From Catellatospora paridis (lineage in GTDB: Bacteria; Actinomycetota; Actinomycetes; Mycobacteriales; Micromonosporaceae), in assembly GCF_009720365.1 (NCBI RefSeq), contig NZ_WBZD01000037.1, positions 116,821 to 180,820 on the forward strand: a stretch of 64,000 bases of DNA, in the 5' to 3' direction. Every line of letters begins with the position of its first letter. Position 1 is the first letter of the stretch. The translations under genes were made by a program, and so were the position numbers. The notes beneath the pieces are model-generated. The model worked only from the letters and a program-made list of their open reading frames with translations. It was not told the DNA's origin and did not search any database. Below, one piece after another: positions 26,476 through 34,138 of the stretch.

Positions 26476-26832
26476 TCACCTGGTGCCGGTCATCGTCACA
26501 CTGACGTCGGTGAACGTCAGCGGGATCGGCGCCTGTGGCTTGTGGACGGTCACCGTGGCCCGGGCGACGCGGGGGTCGGCCAGGCAGGCATCGACGAGCC
26601 GTTGGGCCAGCGTCTCGATGAGGTTGACCGGCGGCCCGGCCACGACCTCGGCCAGTCGTGAGGCCAGCTCGCCGTAGTGCACGGTGTCGGCGACGTCGTC
26701 GCTGTCCGCGGCCGGGCGCAGGTCCAGCCCGAGCACCACGTCGACCACGAAGTCCTGCCCGTCGCGCCGCTCGAAGTCGAAGACGCCGTGGTTGCCGCGT
26801 ACCCGCAGGCCGGTGAGCGTGATGAGGTCCAT
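26476..26832 (-). CDS. folB: dihydroneopterin aldolase
   Basis: 118 residues, the usual length. It converts dihydroneopterin to 6-hydroxymethyl-dihydropterin plus glycolaldehyde. Family features visible are ITLTGLRVRGNHGVFDFER (substrate-binding GxHGVFxxER), the VDVVLGLDL strand, and NLIETLAQRLVDACL, whose Glu contacts the pterin. It starts 2 bases after folP stops, so the two form an operon. folB and folP are on the opposite strand to folE and folK. Confidence 0.95.
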   Translation of the reverse strand: MDLITLTGLRVRGNHGVFDFERRDGQDFVVDVVLGLDLRPAADSDDVADTVHYGELASRLAEVVAGPPVNLIETLAQRLVDACLADPRVARATVTVHKPQAPIPLTFTDVSVTMTGTR

Positions 26833-26834
26833 GG

Positions 26835-27671
26835 TCAGCCTTCGTAGCGCAGCCGGGGGCTGCCGGTGGCCCGCCACACCGCGAGGGCGTCGACGGTCGA
26901 GCGCACGTCGTGCACGCGTACCCCCCAGGCGCCGGCCGCGGCGGCCAGCAGGCTGGTCGCGGTGGTGGCGGCGTCGCGGTCCGCGGCGGGCCGGCCGTCG
27001 AGCAGCAGGCCCAGGTAGGACTTGCGGCTGGCCGCGAAGAGCACCGGGAAGCCCAGCCCGATGATCCGGTCCAGGTGCCGGGTGAGCGCCCAGTTGTGCT
27101 CGGCGGTCTTGGCGAAGCCCAGCCCCGGGTCGACGATCAGCCGGTCGGCCGCGATGCCCAGGCGCAGCGCCTCGTCGACGCGGCGCGACAGCTCGTCGCG
27201 CACCTCGGTGACGACGTCGCGGTAGGTGGCCAGCGCCTGCATGTCGGCGGAGTGCCCGCGCCAGTGCATCACCACGTACGGGCAGCCGGCGTCGGCGACG
27301 ACGCGGCGCATGTCCGGGTCGGCCAGCCCGCCGGAGACGTCGTTGACGGCGACCGCCCCGGCCTGTACGGCGGCCGCGGCGACCGCGGCGCGGGTGGTGT
27401 CCACACTGGTCGGCACGCCGGCGTCGGCCAGCGCCGCGATGACCGGGACCACCCGCTTGATCTCCGTGTCCGCGTCCACGCGTGACGCGCCCGGCCGGGT
27501 CGACTCGCCGCCCACGTCCACCAGGTGCGCGCCCTGGCCGTGCAGCTGCACCCCGTGCCGCACGGCGGCGTCGAGGTCGTCGTAGAGGCCGCCGTCGGAG
27601 AAGGAATCCGGGGTCACGTTGAGAACCCCCATCACCACCGGCGGCGTCGCGTGCATCAGGTCGGCTGCCAC
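26835..27671 (-). CDS. folP: dihydropteroate synthase
   Basis: 278 residues. It joins 6-hydroxymethyl-dihydropterin pyrophosphate with p-aminobenzoate. Signature motifs are MGVLNVTPDSFSDGG, VDVGGESTRPGA, VNDVSGG, DPGLGFAKT and FAASRKSYLG. It is a TIM-barrel enzyme of normal length. The start is GTG 27671 or ATG 27656; neither has a ribosome binding site, so a leaderless transcript is possible. It diverges from folK with only 18 bases between start codons. Confidence 0.95.
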   Translation of the reverse strand: MAADLMHATPPVVMGVLNVTPDSFSDGGLYDDLDAAVRHGVQLHGQGAHLVDVGGESTRPGASRVDADTEIKRVVPVIAALADAGVPTSVDTTRAAVAAAAVQAGAVAVNDVSGGLADPDMRRVVADAGCPYVVMHWRGHSADMQALATYRDVVTEVRDELSRRVDEALRLGIAADRLIVDPGLGFAKTAEHNWALTRHLDRIIGLGFPVLFAASRKSYLGLLLDGRPAADRDAATTATSLLAAAAGAWGVRVHDVRSTVDALAVWRATGSPRLRYEG

Positions 27672-27689
27672 GCTGCGAGAATATCGGTC
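27672..27689. promoter_or_regulatory. 18-bp divergent start region of folP and folK
   Basis: The space between the two GTG starts contains AGAATATCGG. It gives a -10-like AGAATAT toward folK and GATATTCT toward folP. Absence of ribosome binding sites on both sides suggests leaderless divergent transcripts whose core promoters overlap or extend into the opposing coding sequence. Confidence 0.4.
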
Positions 27690-28217
27690 GTGACTTCGGT
27701 GGTCTTCTCGATAGGCAGCAACCTCGGCGACCGCGCCGACCATCTGCGCTTCGCGGTGCGCCGGCTCGCCGAGGAAGGCGAGCTGCTGGCGGTGAGCGGC
27801 GTCTACGAGACGCCGCCGTGGGGCGACACGGAGCAGCCGGCGTACTACAACGCCGCCCTGCTCGTGCGCGGCCCGCAGGCGGTGGAGCAGTGGCTGCTCA
27901 CCGCGCAGGGCATCGAGCACGAGGCGGGCCGGGTGCGCCACCAGGCCCGCCGGTACAGCCCGCGCACGCTCGACGTCGACCTGGTCGCCGCGTTCGCCGA
28001 CGACGGCGAGCCGATCCTGCGCGACACCCCTGAGCTGACCCTGCCGCACCCGCACGCCCACCAGCGCGCCTTCGTGCTGCGGCCGTGGCTGGAGGTGCAG
28101 CCCTATGCCCAGCTGCCCGGGCACGGCTGGGTGAACGACCTCGTGCTGGCCGAGCCGATGGCGACGGAGGTGGCCGCGATGACGGCGCTGCCCCAGGTGC
28201 GGCTCGAAGTAGAGTGA
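27690..28217 (+). CDS. folK: 2-amino-4-hydroxy-6-hydroxymethyldihydropteridine diphosphokinase
   Basis: 175 residues. It transfers pyrophosphate from ATP to 6-hydroxymethyl-dihydropterin. Motifs are FSIGSNLGDR at the N-terminus, VSGVYETPPWGDTEQPAYYNAAL, and RYSPRTLDVDLV, which carries the metal-binding Asp pair, then LPHPHAHQRAFVLRPW. The start is GTG 27690 with no ribosome binding site. DUF3180 follows 22 bases downstream, a common actinobacterial pairing. Confidence 0.95.
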   Translation: MTSVVFSIGSNLGDRADHLRFAVRRLAEEGELLAVSGVYETPPWGDTEQPAYYNAALLVRGPQAVEQWLLTAQGIEHEAGRVRHQARRYSPRTLDVDLVAAFADDGEPILRDTPELTLPHPHAHQRAFVLRPWLEVQPYAQLPGHGWVNDLVLAEPMATEVAAMTALPQVRLEVE

Positions 28218-28239
28218 CCCTCATTCAGACGAGTGAGGG

Positions 28240-28749
28240 GTGTGGACCGCATTGAGCCAGCCGCCGACGCCGGAGCCACGGCTGCAACCCACCAACCCGG
28301 CCACCCTGATCGTCGCGGCGCTCGGTTCGGCCGCCGTCGCCTGGCTCATCATCAGCACCTGGTACGGCAGCATGCCGACGCTGCCCTGGCTGCCCGCGTT
28401 CACCCTGCTCGCGCTCGCGCTCGTGGAGTTCGCGCTGGCGCAGCAGACCCGGGCGCGGATCGAGCGCAAGCCCGGCCGTCCGGGCGTGGAGCCGCTGGCC
28501 GTGGCCCGGTACGCCGTGCTCGCCAAGGCGTCCTCGCTGGCCGGGGCGATCTTCGCCGGCTTCTCCGCCGGGCTGACCCTGTGGCTGCTCGTCGACGGGC
28601 AGCGGCTCACCGCGGCCACCCGCGACCTGCCCGCGGCGATCAGCTCGCTGGTCTGCTCGCTGGCGCTGGTCGGGGCCGGGCTCTGGCTGGAACGCGCCTG
28701 CCGGGTGCCGAAGCGCCCCGAGGACGACGACAAGCCGGACATCCAGTAA
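28240..28749 (+). CDS. DUF3180 family membrane protein
   Basis: 169 residues with four transmembrane segments (about 24-41, 46-64, 93-115 and 129-148). The family is found in actinobacteria directly downstream of folK and is of unknown function. The start is GTG 28240; a TTG four codons later (LSQPPTPEPR) is a possible alternative, and a GAGGGG ribosome site lies between the two. The C-terminus is charged (PKRPEDDDKPDIQ). Confidence 0.85.
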   Translation: MWTALSQPPTPEPRLQPTNPATLIVAALGSAAVAWLIISTWYGSMPTLPWLPAFTLLALALVEFALAQQTRARIERKPGRPGVEPLAVARYAVLAKASSLAGAIFAGFSAGLTLWLLVDGQRLTAATRDLPAAISSLVCSLALVGAGLWLERACRVPKRPEDDDKPDIQ

Positions 28750-28906
28750 CAGGCGAACGGACCGGTGGCGACCACTATCGGGTACCTGTCGACGGCGGGA
28801 TGTTGTCGCCGGTAGACCCTGTTGCATTCACGTTTCAGCCGGTACGGTGCCTCGGGTATGCCGTGTCGTACCCCGCGACCGGCAGCCGACTCGGGAGGCG
28901 CGAGTC

Positions 28907-30187
28907 ATGGCCTACGACAGCGAAGCGACCGACGCGACAGGGCAGCGACGGTACCGCGGCGAGGGCTTCCGTGAGGAGTCCGATCTCAGATCCGACGGCG
29001 GCGCACACAGCGTCGTCGCCGGGATGCAGTACCGGCCACGGGCGACGCCCGCGGCCAACCTGGACGACGTCTTCGACGACCCCGCGCACGGCGAGGTCGG
29101 CCGCGACCGGCTCGGCGTGCACTTCGCGTGGGAGGGCGTGCTGCTGCTCGGCGTGGTCACGGTCGGCTTCCTGCTGAACAACAGTCACCGGGACACCATC
29201 ACCGGCGCGAACTTCAAGGAGCTGCTGGTCTTCGCCTCGGTGCTGGGCCTGCTCGGCCTCGGCGCCTCGACGACGCTGCGCGCCGGGGCGGTGAACCTGG
29301 CCCTCGGCCCGGTCGCCGCGGCGGCCGCGCTGTACTACGCCGAGCACGGTTCGGCGGGCGTGGTGCCCACCGCAGGCATGGCCGTCGCCTTCGCGGCCGG
29401 GCTGGGCCTGGTGGTGGCCGTCCTCGTGGTCGGCTTCCATGTGCCCGGATGGGCGGGCAGCCTGGCGGCGGCGCTGGTGGCGATCGTCTGGATCCAGAAA
29501 CACCCGTCCCCGCTGACCGTGAGCGGCGAGTACGACCCCACCGGGCAGGCGGTCTACCTGTACGGCGGCTTCGCAGCGTTGACCATCGTGGCCGGCCTGC
29601 TCGGCGCGATCCGGTCCATCCGGCGCGGGGTCGGCCGGTTCCGGCCGGTGACCGACCCGGCCCGGCGGCGTGGCGGCCTCGGCGGCGTCGTCGCCGTGCT
29701 TGCGCTGATCGGCTCGATGGCACTGGCGGCCGTGGCGGGTGTGGTGATGGCCGCGCTCAACGGGGCCACCGAACAGGTCGTCGCACCAACCGAGGGCTTC
29801 GAGCTGACCGGCCTCGCCCTGGGCGCGGCCCTGATCGGCGGGGTGAGCGCGTACGGCCGCCGCGGCGGCGTGTTCGGCACGCTGCTCGGCGTCTCGCTGC
29901 TCGCCCTGGTCGTCTGGTACGCCGACGCGGCCCAGTGGCACATCTCGCTGTACGCGCTGGCCGCCGGCGCCATCGCGCTGGGCCTGGTGGTCACCAGGCT
30001 GGTGGAGACGTTCGGACGGCCGCTGCCGCTGGACGACGAAACCCCGGACGACTGGTCCGACGTGGGCGTGCCGGGTAGCTCGTGGTCCACCGGCAGCGGC
30101 GACACGTGGTCGAACCTGCCCGCGCAGCCCGCTCCCGCCCGCGCCGACCAGTGGGGCGACGAGGACCGCTGGTCCTCCCTGCGCTGA
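28907..30187 (+). CDS. polytopic membrane protein resembling an ABC-transporter permease
   Basis: 426 residues. About 90 polar N-terminal residues are followed by eight to ten transmembrane helices and an acidic, Trp-rich tail. The core (ASTTLRAGAVNLALGPVAAAAALYYAEHG) resembles the RbsC/branched-chain amino-acid permease fold (BPD_transp_2), but no ATPase or binding-protein gene is adjacent. The tail has repeated DDWS / SSWS / DTWS / DRWS motifs that reappear in the next gene. ATG 28907 has GGGAGGCG upstream. A function as an orphan permease is possible; the tail suggests protein-protein contact with the neighbouring membrane protein. Confidence 0.7.
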   Translation: MAYDSEATDATGQRRYRGEGFREESDLRSDGGAHSVVAGMQYRPRATPAANLDDVFDDPAHGEVGRDRLGVHFAWEGVLLLGVVTVGFLLNNSHRDTITGANFKELLVFASVLGLLGLGASTTLRAGAVNLALGPVAAAAALYYAEHGSAGVVPTAGMAVAFAAGLGLVVAVLVVGFHVPGWAGSLAAALVAIVWIQKHPSPLTVSGEYDPTGQAVYLYGGFAALTIVAGLLGAIRSIRRGVGRFRPVTDPARRRGGLGGVVAVLALIGSMALAAVAGVVMAALNGATEQVVAPTEGFELTGLALGAALIGGVSAYGRRGGVFGTLLGVSLLALVVWYADAAQWHISLYALAAGAIALGLVVTRLVETFGRPLPLDDETPDDWSDVGVPGSSWSTGSGDTWSNLPAQPAPARADQWGDEDRWSSLR

Positions 30188-30198
30188 GCTGACACGAC

Positions 30199-30248
30199 GA
30201 CCGGAGCCCCGGCCGTGCCGCACCCGCGGCGCGACCGGGGCTCCGGTC
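30199..30248. terminator. terminator-like hairpin
   Basis: GACCGGAGCCCCGG (30199-30212) pairs perfectly with CCGGGGCTCCGGTC (30235-30248), with a GC-rich inner hairpin in the loop. There is little U-tract, so termination would depend on stem strength. It lies between two same-strand membrane protein genes. The rest of the 296-base gap (to 30483) holds the next promoter and nothing else recognised. Confidence 0.7.
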
Positions 30249-30483
30249 ATATGTGCCATCTTGTTTTAGAGTCGGGCGAAACGGGCGGGCGCTCGTTGAA
30301 CCGTTCGTGACGAAGGTTCGGCGATTACCGGCGCGTCGCGCGCCGCGACGGGGTCCGCACAAGCCGCGCTGGGTGGCGCAGCTGTTCAGGACGGGCCGGA
30401 GACGATCCACGCGCGGAATGTTCTCGCATTTCAAGGCCGTGGAGCATTCCCCTCGCAAGCAACTGTCGGTAGCCTCTAGCACC

Positions 30484-31770
30484 ATGCCGGACTCGGACAC
30501 TCGCGATGATCAGCGGCACGCGCGCCTGCTCCCGGTGTTGTTCTGGGGAGGCGTCGGGCTGGCCCCCCTGGCTGCGATTTTCCTGTTCGCGGCCGACGGG
30601 GGCACCGCGCTGCGGGCCGCCGTGGGCGTGGTCATCCTGTCGGTCATCCTGATAGGGCTATCGATCACTCTCCGTCGCGACACCGAGACGGTTCGGCTCG
30701 AACTCGAGGACATGATCCTCGATGAGATCGACACCGTCCGGGCCGACGTCCGCGACGACATCTCGACCGCGGCCCACGCCACGCACCGTGCCTTCGCGGA
30801 GAAGTTCCAGTACCTGGTCGACCAGCTCGAGGCCACCCGGCACGAGCTCGACGCCACCCGTGCGCAGCTCGAGCACGTCCGCGCCGAGGCCGTGCGGGCC
30901 GCGGCCCAGGCCGCGCCCGCGCCCGCCGCCGCCCGGGCCGGCGCCCCCGCACCCACCCCGCACCAGCCGGGCCCGAGCTCGGGCCGCGCGGGCATGCCGC
31001 CCGGCGGCGTGGTGCGGCACACGGAGACCGTGCAGGTGACGACGCGGCACACCATCGTCGACCCGCACGGCGAGGACGCCCAGCGCGGCGCGGCGATCTA
31101 CGGCAGCCCGGTCAGCGGCGCGGCGAGCGGCGGCTTCGACCGCGGCCGCGACGCCGCGGAGTACGGCCACCGGGCCGAGAGCCCGCGCATCGAGGTGCAG
31201 CGCCCGCGCGCCGAACGGTCCCGCGAGCGGGACCGGCACGAGGAGTCGTGGACCGAGCAGCGGCTGCGCGAGCAGCTGGAGCGCCGCCGCGACGCCAGCG
31301 AGCCGGTCTCCGGTGGGGAGAGCCGGCCGTCGCGCCGTGACCGCGGCGACGACCGGTGGTCCGACCGCCCCGCCGACGCGATCGAGGGCCGCTGGTCCGA
31401 CCGCGACGACGAGGACCGGCCGGCCGTGCGTGCCGCCGGGGACCGCTGGACGACCGTGCGCGACGACGACCGCGGCCGCGAGGTGCGGATGGGCGAGCGC
31501 CGGGCCGCGCTGCACAGCGACAGCTCGGGCACCGAGCTGCGGATCGAGGACCGCTGGGCCGCGGTGCGGCGTGAGGACCGCGGCTTCGACGAGGACCGGG
31601 CCGACGAGGGGCGGGGCGGCTTCCCGTACCGCGACCAGGAGCGCCGCGAGCCCCGCGCGCTGACCGGCTCCGACCGCGAGGACCGCTGGTCCGACTACGA
31701 GGACGTGCGCGACCGCGACCGGGACCGCGACCGGGACCGCGATCGGGACTACGACCGCCGGTACCGCTGA
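30484..31770 (+). CDS. membrane protein with coiled coil and long Arg/Asp-rich repetitive tail
   Basis: 428 residues. Two transmembrane helices (LLPVLFWGGVGLAPLAAIFLF and LRAAVGVVILSVILIGLSI) are followed by a coiled coil (about 70-140, with EATRHELDATRAQLEHVRAE). An Ala/Pro linker then leads to about 200 highly charged residues with recurring DRWSD, DRWTT, DRWAA and a terminal run of alternating Arg-Asp. No family was recognised. The tail should be disordered and could phase-separate or bind nucleic acid or proteins. It shares the DRWS motif with the gene upstream, suggesting they interact or were copied from each other. Start ATG 30484. Confidence 0.75.
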   Translation: MPDSDTRDDQRHARLLPVLFWGGVGLAPLAAIFLFAADGGTALRAAVGVVILSVILIGLSITLRRDTETVRLELEDMILDEIDTVRADVRDDISTAAHATHRAFAEKFQYLVDQLEATRHELDATRAQLEHVRAEAVRAAAQAAPAPAAARAGAPAPTPHQPGPSSGRAGMPPGGVVRHTETVQVTTRHTIVDPHGEDAQRGAAIYGSPVSGAASGGFDRGRDAAEYGHRAESPRIEVQRPRAERSRERDRHEESWTEQRLREQLERRRDASEPVSGGESRPSRRDRGDDRWSDRPADAIEGRWSDRDDEDRPAVRAAGDRWTTVRDDDRGREVRMGERRAALHSDSSGTELRIEDRWAAVRREDRGFDEDRADEGRGGFPYRDQERREPRALTGSDREDRWSDYEDVRDRDRDRDRDRDRDYDRRYR

Positions 31771-31783
31771 CCACGACAGCGAG

Positions 31784-31816
31784 AACGCGCCCTTCCGGAT
31801 CACCGGAGGGCGCGTT
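31784..31816. terminator. bidirectional intrinsic terminator
   Basis: AACGCGCCCTTCCGG (31784-31798) pairs with CCGGAGGGCGCGTT (31803-31816) and is followed by TT. It lies between convergent genes (the charged membrane protein and nuoD). Confidence 0.88.
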
Positions 31817-31837
31817 TTCGCGTATAGGCGGCGTGCG

Positions 31838-33004
31838 CTACTTGTCGATGTCGCCGACGACGAAGAACATCGAGCCGAGGATGGCGATCAGGTCCGGCAC
31901 GAGGGTGCCCGGCAGCACCGTGGACAGCGCCTGCACGTTGGCGTACGACGCGGTGCGCAGCTTCATCCGCCACGGCGTCTTGTCGCCCTTCGACACCAGG
32001 TAGTAACCGTTGACGCCGAGCGGGTTCTCGGTCCACGCGTAGGTGTGGCCCTCCGGCGCCTTGACCACCTTGGGCAGGCGTACGTTGACCGGCCCGCCGA
32101 TCCGGTCGACCCGGTCCAGGCACTGCCGGACCAGGTCCAGCGACACGTACACCTGGTCGAGCAGCACCTCGAAGCGGGCGTGGCAGTCGCCCGTGGTGCG
32201 GGTGACCACCGGGACGTCCAGCTCGCCGTAGGCCAGGTACGGCTCGTCGCGGCGCAGGTCGAAGTCCAGCCCGCTGGCCCGCGCGACGGGCCCCGAGGCG
32301 CCGTACGCGGCCGCCTGCGCGGCGGTGAGCACGCCGACGCCGACGGTGCGGGCCAGGAAGATGTCGTTGCGCCGGATCAGGTCGTCCAGCATCGGCATGC
32401 GTGAGGCGACCAGGTCGACGGCCTCCCGGGCGCGCCCGGTCCAGCCTGCCGGGACCTCCTCCTTGAGCCCGCCGATGCGGTTGAACATGTAGTGCATGCG
32501 GCCGCCGGTGGCCTCCTCCATGACGGCCTGCAGCACCTCGCGCTCGCGGAACGCGTAGAACACCGGCGTGATCGCGCCGATCTCCAGCGGGTACGAGCCG
32601 AGGAACATCAAGTGGTTGAGCACCCGGTTCAGCTCGGCCATCGCCGTCCGCAGCCAGACCGCCCGCTCCGGCACCTCCAGCCCCATCAGCCGCTCCACGG
32701 CCATCGCCGCGCCCAGCTCGTTGCTGAACGCGCTCAGCCAGTCGTGCCGGTTGGCCAGCACCAGGATCTGCCGGTAGTCGCGCACCTCGAACAGCTTCTC
32801 CGCGCCACGGTGCATGTACCCGATGATCGGCTCGGCGGAGAGCACCTTCTCGCCGTCGAGGACCAGCTTGAGTCGCAGCACGCCGTGCGTGGACGGGTGC
32901 TGGGGGCCGATGTTCAGCACCATGTCGGTGCCCAGCTGCTGCGCCCCCGCCCCAGCGCCGACCGTCAACTCCCGGGTCCCACCCGTCTCCACCATGCGCG
33001 CCAT
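31838..33004 (-). CDS. nuoD: NADH-quinone oxidoreductase subunit D (orphan copy)
   Basis: 388 residues, slightly shorter at the N-terminus than NuoD of complete nuo operons. It begins its conserved core with [18 protein letters not shown], followed by [30 protein letters not shown] and a normal C-terminal end ([14 protein letters not shown]). The 49-kDa subunit lines the quinone site of complex I at the inner membrane. No other nuo gene is present here. Immediately upstream on the same strand is a MidA/NDUFAF7-type methyltransferase, the family that dimethylates an arginine of this very subunit in mitochondria. ATG 33004 was chosen; a second ATG lies three codons later. Confidence 0.93.
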   Translation of the reverse strand: MARMVETGGTRELTVGAGAGAQQLGTDMVLNIGPQHPSTHGVLRLKLVLDGEKVLSAEPIIGYMHRGAEKLFEVRDYRQILVLANRHDWLSAFSNELGAAMAVERLMGLEVPERAVWLRTAMAELNRVLNHLMFLGSYPLEIGAITPVFYAFREREVLQAVMEEATGGRMHYMFNRIGGLKEEVPAGWTGRAREAVDLVASRMPMLDDLIRRNDIFLARTVGVGVLTAAQAAAYGASGPVARASGLDFDLRRDEPYLAYGELDVPVVTRTTGDCHARFEVLLDQVYVSLDLVRQCLDRVDRIGGPVNVRLPKVVKAPEGHTYAWTENPLGVNGYYLVSKGDKTPWRMKLRTASYANVQALSTVLPGTLVPDLIAILGSMFFVVGDIDK

Positions 33005-33015
33005 CGTAAGCCAGC

Positions 33016-33107
33016 GCCAAGAAAGGCAGGGCACCTTCGTCGGCTCGCCAGCGAGACGAGCGGAAATTCTGCTCGCTATTCGTGGAGGAAGGGCACCTTC
33101 TTGGCGT
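33016..33107. repeat. GGGCACCTTC-bearing inverted/direct repeat at the midA-nuoD junction
   Basis: CGCCAAGAA (33016-33024) is the exact reverse complement of TTCTTGGCG (33099-33107). Inside, AGGGCACCTTC occurs twice as a direct repeat (about 33028-33038 and 33089-33100). The same motif forms the terminator stem at 6 kb. The right-hand copy encodes the last residues of the methyltransferase (AKKVPFLHE). Confidence 0.6.
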
Positions 33108-34080
33108 CGAGGTTCATCCACTGCGCCAGCCACCAGTGCGCGCCGAGGCCGCCCGTGGCGGTCAGCTCCCCGATCTCGCTCGTCGCGGCGAGTGCCCGTA
33201 CGTAGCCGACGGGATCGGTCGAGGCCAGGGCCAGCGGTGGCCGCTGCGCGGTGACGCCGAGGCGGTGCAGGGCGCTGCGCTGGTCCAGCAGCAGCCGGTC
33301 CGCCCTGTCCGCCGCGATCGAGTCGACGGCGACGTGGCAGGTGATGTCGGTGCTGCCGTCGAAGGCGGGCGGCACCTCGCGCCCGTTCCAGAAGCCGGTC
33401 ACCGTCGGCAGGATCGGCCGCCTTTCGCGCCGGTGCCCGTAGTCGACGGCGAGTGCCAGCCCCGCGTCCAGCGCGCCGACCGCCTCGGCCCAGGCCTCGT
33501 CCCGGCTGCGTCCGATCTCCACGACGTCGTCCGGGCCGGCTGGCCACCAGCGCTCGATCCAGGCGGCGTCGGCCGGGTCGAGCGGCCCGCACGGGTTCAG
33601 GTCGGTGTCCAGGTAAGACCCGTCGCGCGCGAGGTCGAGAGGCACGTTGTCGAGCCACTCGGTGGCCAGCAGCAGTCCGGTCAGCCCGCGCGGCAGCTCG
33701 GTGCGCCACGAGACGGCGGTTCCCGGCCCGACGTCGGCGCCTGGCGTGTCACCGGTGCCGGTCGTGGCGCCGCGCTCGGCTGCCGCATCGTCGGCGCGGG
33801 CGCTGACCTCCACGGCCACCGCCCGGACTCGCGCCCGCAGCGGCGCGTCCAGCGCGGCGAGCACTGCGTGCAACAGCTCGCCTCGACCAGCACCCACGTC
33901 CACCAGGTCGAACACCTCGGGACTGCCGAGCGCCCGGTCGACGTCGGCGACGAGCACCGCGATCGCCCGGGCGAAGTGGGGCGACTGGGCGCTGGTCCGG
34001 AAGTGGTCGGCGGGCCGCTCGCGGACGAAGAACCCGTCCGGCCCGTACAGCGCAGTTCGCATCGCATCCCGCCAACGCAT
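33076..34080 (-). CDS. MidA/NDUFAF7-type SAM-dependent methyltransferase (DUF185)
   Basis: 334 residues. The N-terminal [19 protein letters not shown] and the SAM-binding [17 protein letters not shown] (motif I) are the DUF185 signature, with [13 protein letters not shown] and [12 protein letters not shown] later. The eukaryotic homologue NDUFAF7 methylates Arg of complex I subunit NDUFS2 (the NuoD homologue) and is needed for complex I assembly; the bacterial role is less well established. Adjacency to nuoD on the same strand supports a conserved partnership. Start ATG 34080. The final residues fall in a repeat element, so the C-terminus may have been altered by insertion. Confidence 0.85.
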   Translation of the reverse strand: MRWRDAMRTALYGPDGFFVRERPADHFRTSAQSPHFARAIAVLVADVDRALGSPEVFDLVDVGAGRGELLHAVLAALDAPLRARVRAVAVEVSARADDAAAERGATTGTGDTPGADVGPGTAVSWRTELPRGLTGLLLATEWLDNVPLDLARDGSYLDTDLNPCGPLDPADAAWIERWWPAGPDDVVEIGRSRDEAWAEAVGALDAGLALAVDYGHRRERRPILPTVTGFWNGREVPPAFDGSTDITCHVAVDSIAADRADRLLLDQRSALHRLGVTAQRPPLALASTDPVGYVRALAATSEIGELTATGGLGAHWWLAQWMNLDAKKVPFLHE

Positions 34081-34138
34081 CGGTGCTGTTCACTCTCCGT
34101 TCGTCGCCGGTTGCCCCGCCGAATCTACGGTCCGGGCC

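Noticed and set aside
30190..30250. Third copy of the compound hairpin element after the permease-like gene
   Set aside because: It is a nested GC hairpin but lacks the GGCCGC-AARAXCG-GCGGCC core and the conserved GTTACTTGGGTGG block.
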